From the NCBI GenBank assembly GCA_023300065.1, contig JALZWJ010000254.1, positions 1 to 7,438 on the forward strand: DNA of 7,438 nt. The letters run 5' to 3'. Positions 4,758 through 7,438 of the stretch are shown here, piece by piece; position 1 is the first letter of the stretch; every line of letters starts with the position of its first letter. A program made the translations under genes and the position numbers. Source of the stretch: Akkermansiaceae bacterium. Lineage in GTDB: Bacteria; Verrucomicrobiota; Verrucomicrobiia; Verrucomicrobiales; Akkermansiaceae. The notes below the pieces were generated by a model. It was given only the letters and a program-made list of their open reading frames with translations, was not told the origin of the DNA and did no database searches.

Positions 4758-7438
4758 ATGATAAAATACTTTGTCTCCTTGCTCCTCGTCAGCCCTCTGC
4801 TGGCTCTCCCTAATGGTTATAAAATTTCAAATTGGGCCAAGCCTTTTGATGTTGAATACCCGACCGCCCTGAGCGCAGCAGCAGACGGGACCGTTTACGT
4901 TTCGGTAGATCTCAATGGCTCGATCGGTAAGGACAAGAATATGGGGAAGATTGTCTCCTGTCAGGACACGAATGGTGATGGCAAGGCCGACAAGTTCGTG
5001 GACTTCGTCCCAAATGTCGACAGTCCCCGAGGTGGGCATTTTGTGAGAGACACGCTCTACCTAGTGCACCCTCCCTTCCTCAGCTCCTTCCGCGATACCA
5101 CGGGAGATGGCGTGGCAGATGAGCATAAAGTGCTGTTGGAGAACCTAGGTTTCGGTCTGCGTCACCCACGTGGATCTGATCACACTACGAATGGTTGCCG
5201 AATGGGGATCGATGGTTGGATTTACATCGCGGTGGGCGACTTCGGGATGGAGGGAACAAAAGGCACCGATGGCAAAGTGATCACATTCCGGGGCGGTGGC
5301 GTCGCGCGGGTGCGGCCAGACGGAACGGACCTAGAGGTCTACTCATACAATACGCGTAACATCTGTGATGTCGCGATTAGCCCGACCCTCGACCTCTTCA
5401 CACGGGACAATACAAACGATGGCAAGGGGTGGAACATCCGCGTGCATCACCTGACTAACGGCTCAGAACATGGCTATCCTAAGCTCTATAAAAACTTCGC
5501 GGATGAGGCCGTCAAGCCCCTCCTCGACCTCGGCGGTGGAAGCGGCACGGGTGCCCTTTATCTCGCAGAGCCAGGGCATGATGAACTCCTCCTAACCTGC
5601 GACTGGACCACCGGGAAAATTTACAATGACCGCATCACGCGGAAGGGCGCAGATTTCTCCATGAAAGAACGCGTCTTCATGAAGCTGCCCCGTGCGGTCG
5701 ATATCGATGTCGATGGCTCCTCAAATCTCTACCTCTGCGATTGGCGTGGAGGCAAATTCCGCTTTGCCGGAAAAGGAAAGAAGATCGGGATGGTGCAAAA
5801 ACTCATCAAAAAGGGCTTCAAATCTGAGCCCTTCCCTGATCTGACGAAGATGAATCTCGTTGACCTAGTGGCACAGCTAAAGAGCGCTTCAGCGGTGCGC
5901 CGCCTCGAAGTGCAGCGGGAGATCCTAGCCCGTGGAGGTGGTGACGCTGCCTCTCGTTTGCTGGACGTCATTCATGACTCGTCGACGACAATTGAGACTA
6001 ATGTCGCCGCCATTTTCACGCTCGCGCAGCTAGATGGCTCAAAAGCGGATGACTTGATCAGCCACTTCATGACTCATTGGAAGACACGCACCGCAATCCG
6101 TGAATTCATCATCCGCGCTGCGGCTGAAATGGAGACCGAACTTTCTAAGGAGTCGGTCGCGTTCATCACGGAGTCTCTTGACTCTAAGTCTCGCCGGACT
6201 CAACTCCAGTCCACCATCGCGCTTGCTAGGATCTCTCATCCAACCTCGGATGCGACGCGCAAGATCATCCAAGCCACGAGTCGTGCAAATGACCCTCGCA
6301 TTAGTAACACCGCGATTCGCACCCTCGTGACCCTCGCTGATACCGAGACTCTCCTCACGCAGACTCAGGTGCGCCTTGCCCGCCTCGCCCTCATGAGGCT
6401 CCATCTTCCCGAGGTCGTTTCAGGTGTCTCGGCAAAGCTCACGCAGAGCTCTGACAGCGAACGCTTGGAGCTGATCGAGATCTTAGCCCGCCTCTTCCAC
6501 CGTGAAGGGGAATGGGATCTGAAGAGCTGGTGGGGGACCCGTCCCGATGACCGTGGCCCTTATTTCGATCTCAAAACATGGGATGAGACCGCGAACATAA
6601 CGGCGGCCTTAGAAGGTGTTTTTGAAAAACTCACCCCCGAAAATCAGGAGAAAATGCTCACCATTCTAGGCACGAACCGCGTCCCTGTTTCTAAGCTGAA
6701 GCTCGGTGATCAAGACCCTTTCACTCTGGCTCTCGTGACTCCCGAGATTAAGCAGGCGGATATCAATATTCTTACTGAAGCCGCGAAGGATAAAACACGC
6801 CCATGGGATGAGCGAGTGAAGGGATACCGCGCACTCGGTAGAGTGATCGAGGGACGCGCCATTGTTAATCAAGTCGCAGTCCTAGGTAGCTGGCTTGACG
6901 ATGGAGAGCGAAAGGAAGATGTCCTCCGCGAGTTAAACGATTTTGTGAACCAGCCCGCCTTAGTCCTCTCCACCGCCAAGCTCCGTGAAATCGGAGCGAA
7001 GGGGAGCCCGTCCGAGAGTCGCGTCGCCTGGACCAGCCTCCTGACCTTCACGCAGAGCCCACTCATTAAGGAGAATCAAAAGACTCCCATCCTCGCGATG
7101 ATTCGTAAGAACCCTCGTGAAGAAGGCCTCTTCATGGCCTTGGCAGATCTCCTCCTGCCGGGTTTCGATAAGCAGATTGAAAACGCCATCGATAGTGATA
7201 ATGACACTCTCATCGAGGTCGCAAAGCATGCCAAAAAAGTGATCGCCGCCGCGAAAGCAAGTGCGGGTAAAAAGCTCATTGAGCTGACCTCTAAAGAAGT
7301 GACCAAGCTCGCGATGACTGCCACGGGTAACCCCACTCTTGGCGAAAAACTCTACACCCGCCAAGGATGTATCGCCTGTCACGCAATCGACCAAAAAGCG
7401 GTCCAAAAAGGCCCGTATCTCGGCTCGTCCGGGAGTAA
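4758..7438 (+). CDS. PVC-type membrane-bound dehydrogenase with HEAT-like region and cytochrome c haem motif (3' partial)
   Basis: The frame is open for 893 codons and runs off the window. Residues 1-17 look like a short Sec signal peptide (hydrophobic core FVSLLLVSPLLA), so the protein should be periplasmic or membrane-attached. Residues about 20-335 match the Piru_Ver_Nterm 'putative membrane-bound dehydrogenase' propeller. It has two calcium-type loops, DTNGDGKAD (70-78) and DTTGDGVAD (113-121), then NGCRMGIDGWIYIAVGDFG (145-163) and RDNTNDGKGWNIRVHH (216-231). From about 365 to 840 it is helical and HEAT-like, interrupted by WWGTRPDDRGPYF (591-603), a motif I recall as typical of this family. 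The C-terminal haem-binding domain begins with LGEKLYTRQG and CIACH at 871-875, covalently binding one c-type haem; the distal ligand lies beyond the window. The family is thought to oxidise sugars or related compounds, but few members have been tested. No Shine-Dalgarno sequence precedes the ATG. Family assignment is strong; the substrate is unknown. Confidence 0.9.
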   Translation, partial: MIKYFVSLLLVSPLLALPNGYKISNWAKPFDVEYPTALSAAADGTVYVSVDLNGSIGKDKNMGKIVSCQDTNGDGKADKFVDFVPNVDSPRGGHFVRDTLYLVHPPFLSSFRDTTGDGVADEHKVLLENLGFGLRHPRGSDHTTNGCRMGIDGWIYIAVGDFGMEGTKGTDGKVITFRGGGVARVRPDGTDLEVYSYNTRNICDVAISPTLDLFTRDNTNDGKGWNIRVHHLTNGSEHGYPKLYKNFADEAVKPLLDLGGGSGTGALYLAEPGHDELLLTCDWTTGKIYNDRITRKGADFSMKERVFMKLPRAVDIDVDGSSNLYLCDWRGGKFRFAGKGKKIGMVQKLIKKGFKSEPFPDLTKMNLVDLVAQLKSASAVRRLEVQREILARGGGDAASRLLDVIHDSSTTIETNVAAIFTLAQLDGSKADDLISHFMTHWKTRTAIREFIIRAAAEMETELSKESVAFITESLDSKSRRTQLQSTIALARISHPTSDATRKIIQATSRANDPRISNTAIRTLVTLADTETLLTQTQVRLARLALMRLHLPEVVSGVSAKLTQSSDSERLELIEILARLFHREGEWDLKSWWGTRPDDRGPYFDLKTWDETANITAALEGVFEKLTPENQEKMLTILGTNRVPVSKLKLGDQDPFTLALVTPEIKQADINILTEAAKDKTRPWDERVKGYRALGRVIEGRAIVNQVAVLGSWLDDGERKEDVLRELNDFVNQPALVLSTAKLREIGAKGSPSESRVAWTSLLTFTQSPLIKENQKTPILAMIRKNPREEGLFMALADLLLPGFDKQIENAIDSDNDTLIEVAKHAKKVIAAAKASAGKKLIELTSKEVTKLAMTATGNPTLGEKLYTRQGCIACHAIDQKAVQKGPYLGSSGS

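Overview
The window reads as chromosomal DNA from a member of the PVC superphylum, most likely a Verrucomicrobiota (Verrucomicrobiales-like) bacterium. The best evidence is the long gene at the right end. It combines a 'putative membrane-bound dehydrogenase' beta-propeller, a HEAT-like helical region and a C-terminal haem-binding CxxCH motif, an architecture greatly expanded in Planctomycetes and Verrucomicrobia. A CdsZ/CT398-like coiled-coil zinc-ribbon protein, moderately high GC and start sites mostly lacking a Shine-Dalgarno sequence also fit. The assignment is inferred from protein architecture only.

Layout. From 4699 down to 39, five genes lie head to tail on the minus strand: a sugar-1-phosphate nucleotidyltransferase with a beta-helix tail, an AmgK-like sugar kinase, a CHASE2-like membrane protein with a lysine-rich tail, a CdsZ-like zinc-ribbon protein, and an unrecognised 165-residue protein. 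The first four are separated by only about 33 to 51 bases and probably form one transcription unit. The fifth sits behind a 169-base AT-rich gap that holds two inverted repeats, so it may have its own promoter. A 58-base divergent intergenic region (4700-4757) separates this block from the plus-strand dehydrogenase-like gene. That gene starts at 4758 and is still open at the window end, cut just after its haem motif.

How the genes may work together. The kinase and nucleotidyltransferase resemble the AmgK-MurU pair, which turns recycled N-acetylmuramic acid into UDP-MurNAc, so a cell-wall salvage or other sugar-nucleotide route is the leading hypothesis. The substrate cannot be read from sequence. 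The CHASE2-like protein has a periplasmic sensory-type domain but no recognisable output domain, which makes it the least conventional gene here. The divergent cytochrome-type protein is probably exported and may act in periplasmic carbohydrate oxidation, with no demonstrated link to the minus-strand genes.

I found no RNA genes, insertion sequences, CRISPR arrays or attachment sites. Most of the window is ordinary conserved chromosomal sequence. The points most worth checking are the CHASE2-like orphan, the beta-helix extension on the nucleotidyltransferase, and the hairpin next to the ribosome binding site of the 165-residue gene.
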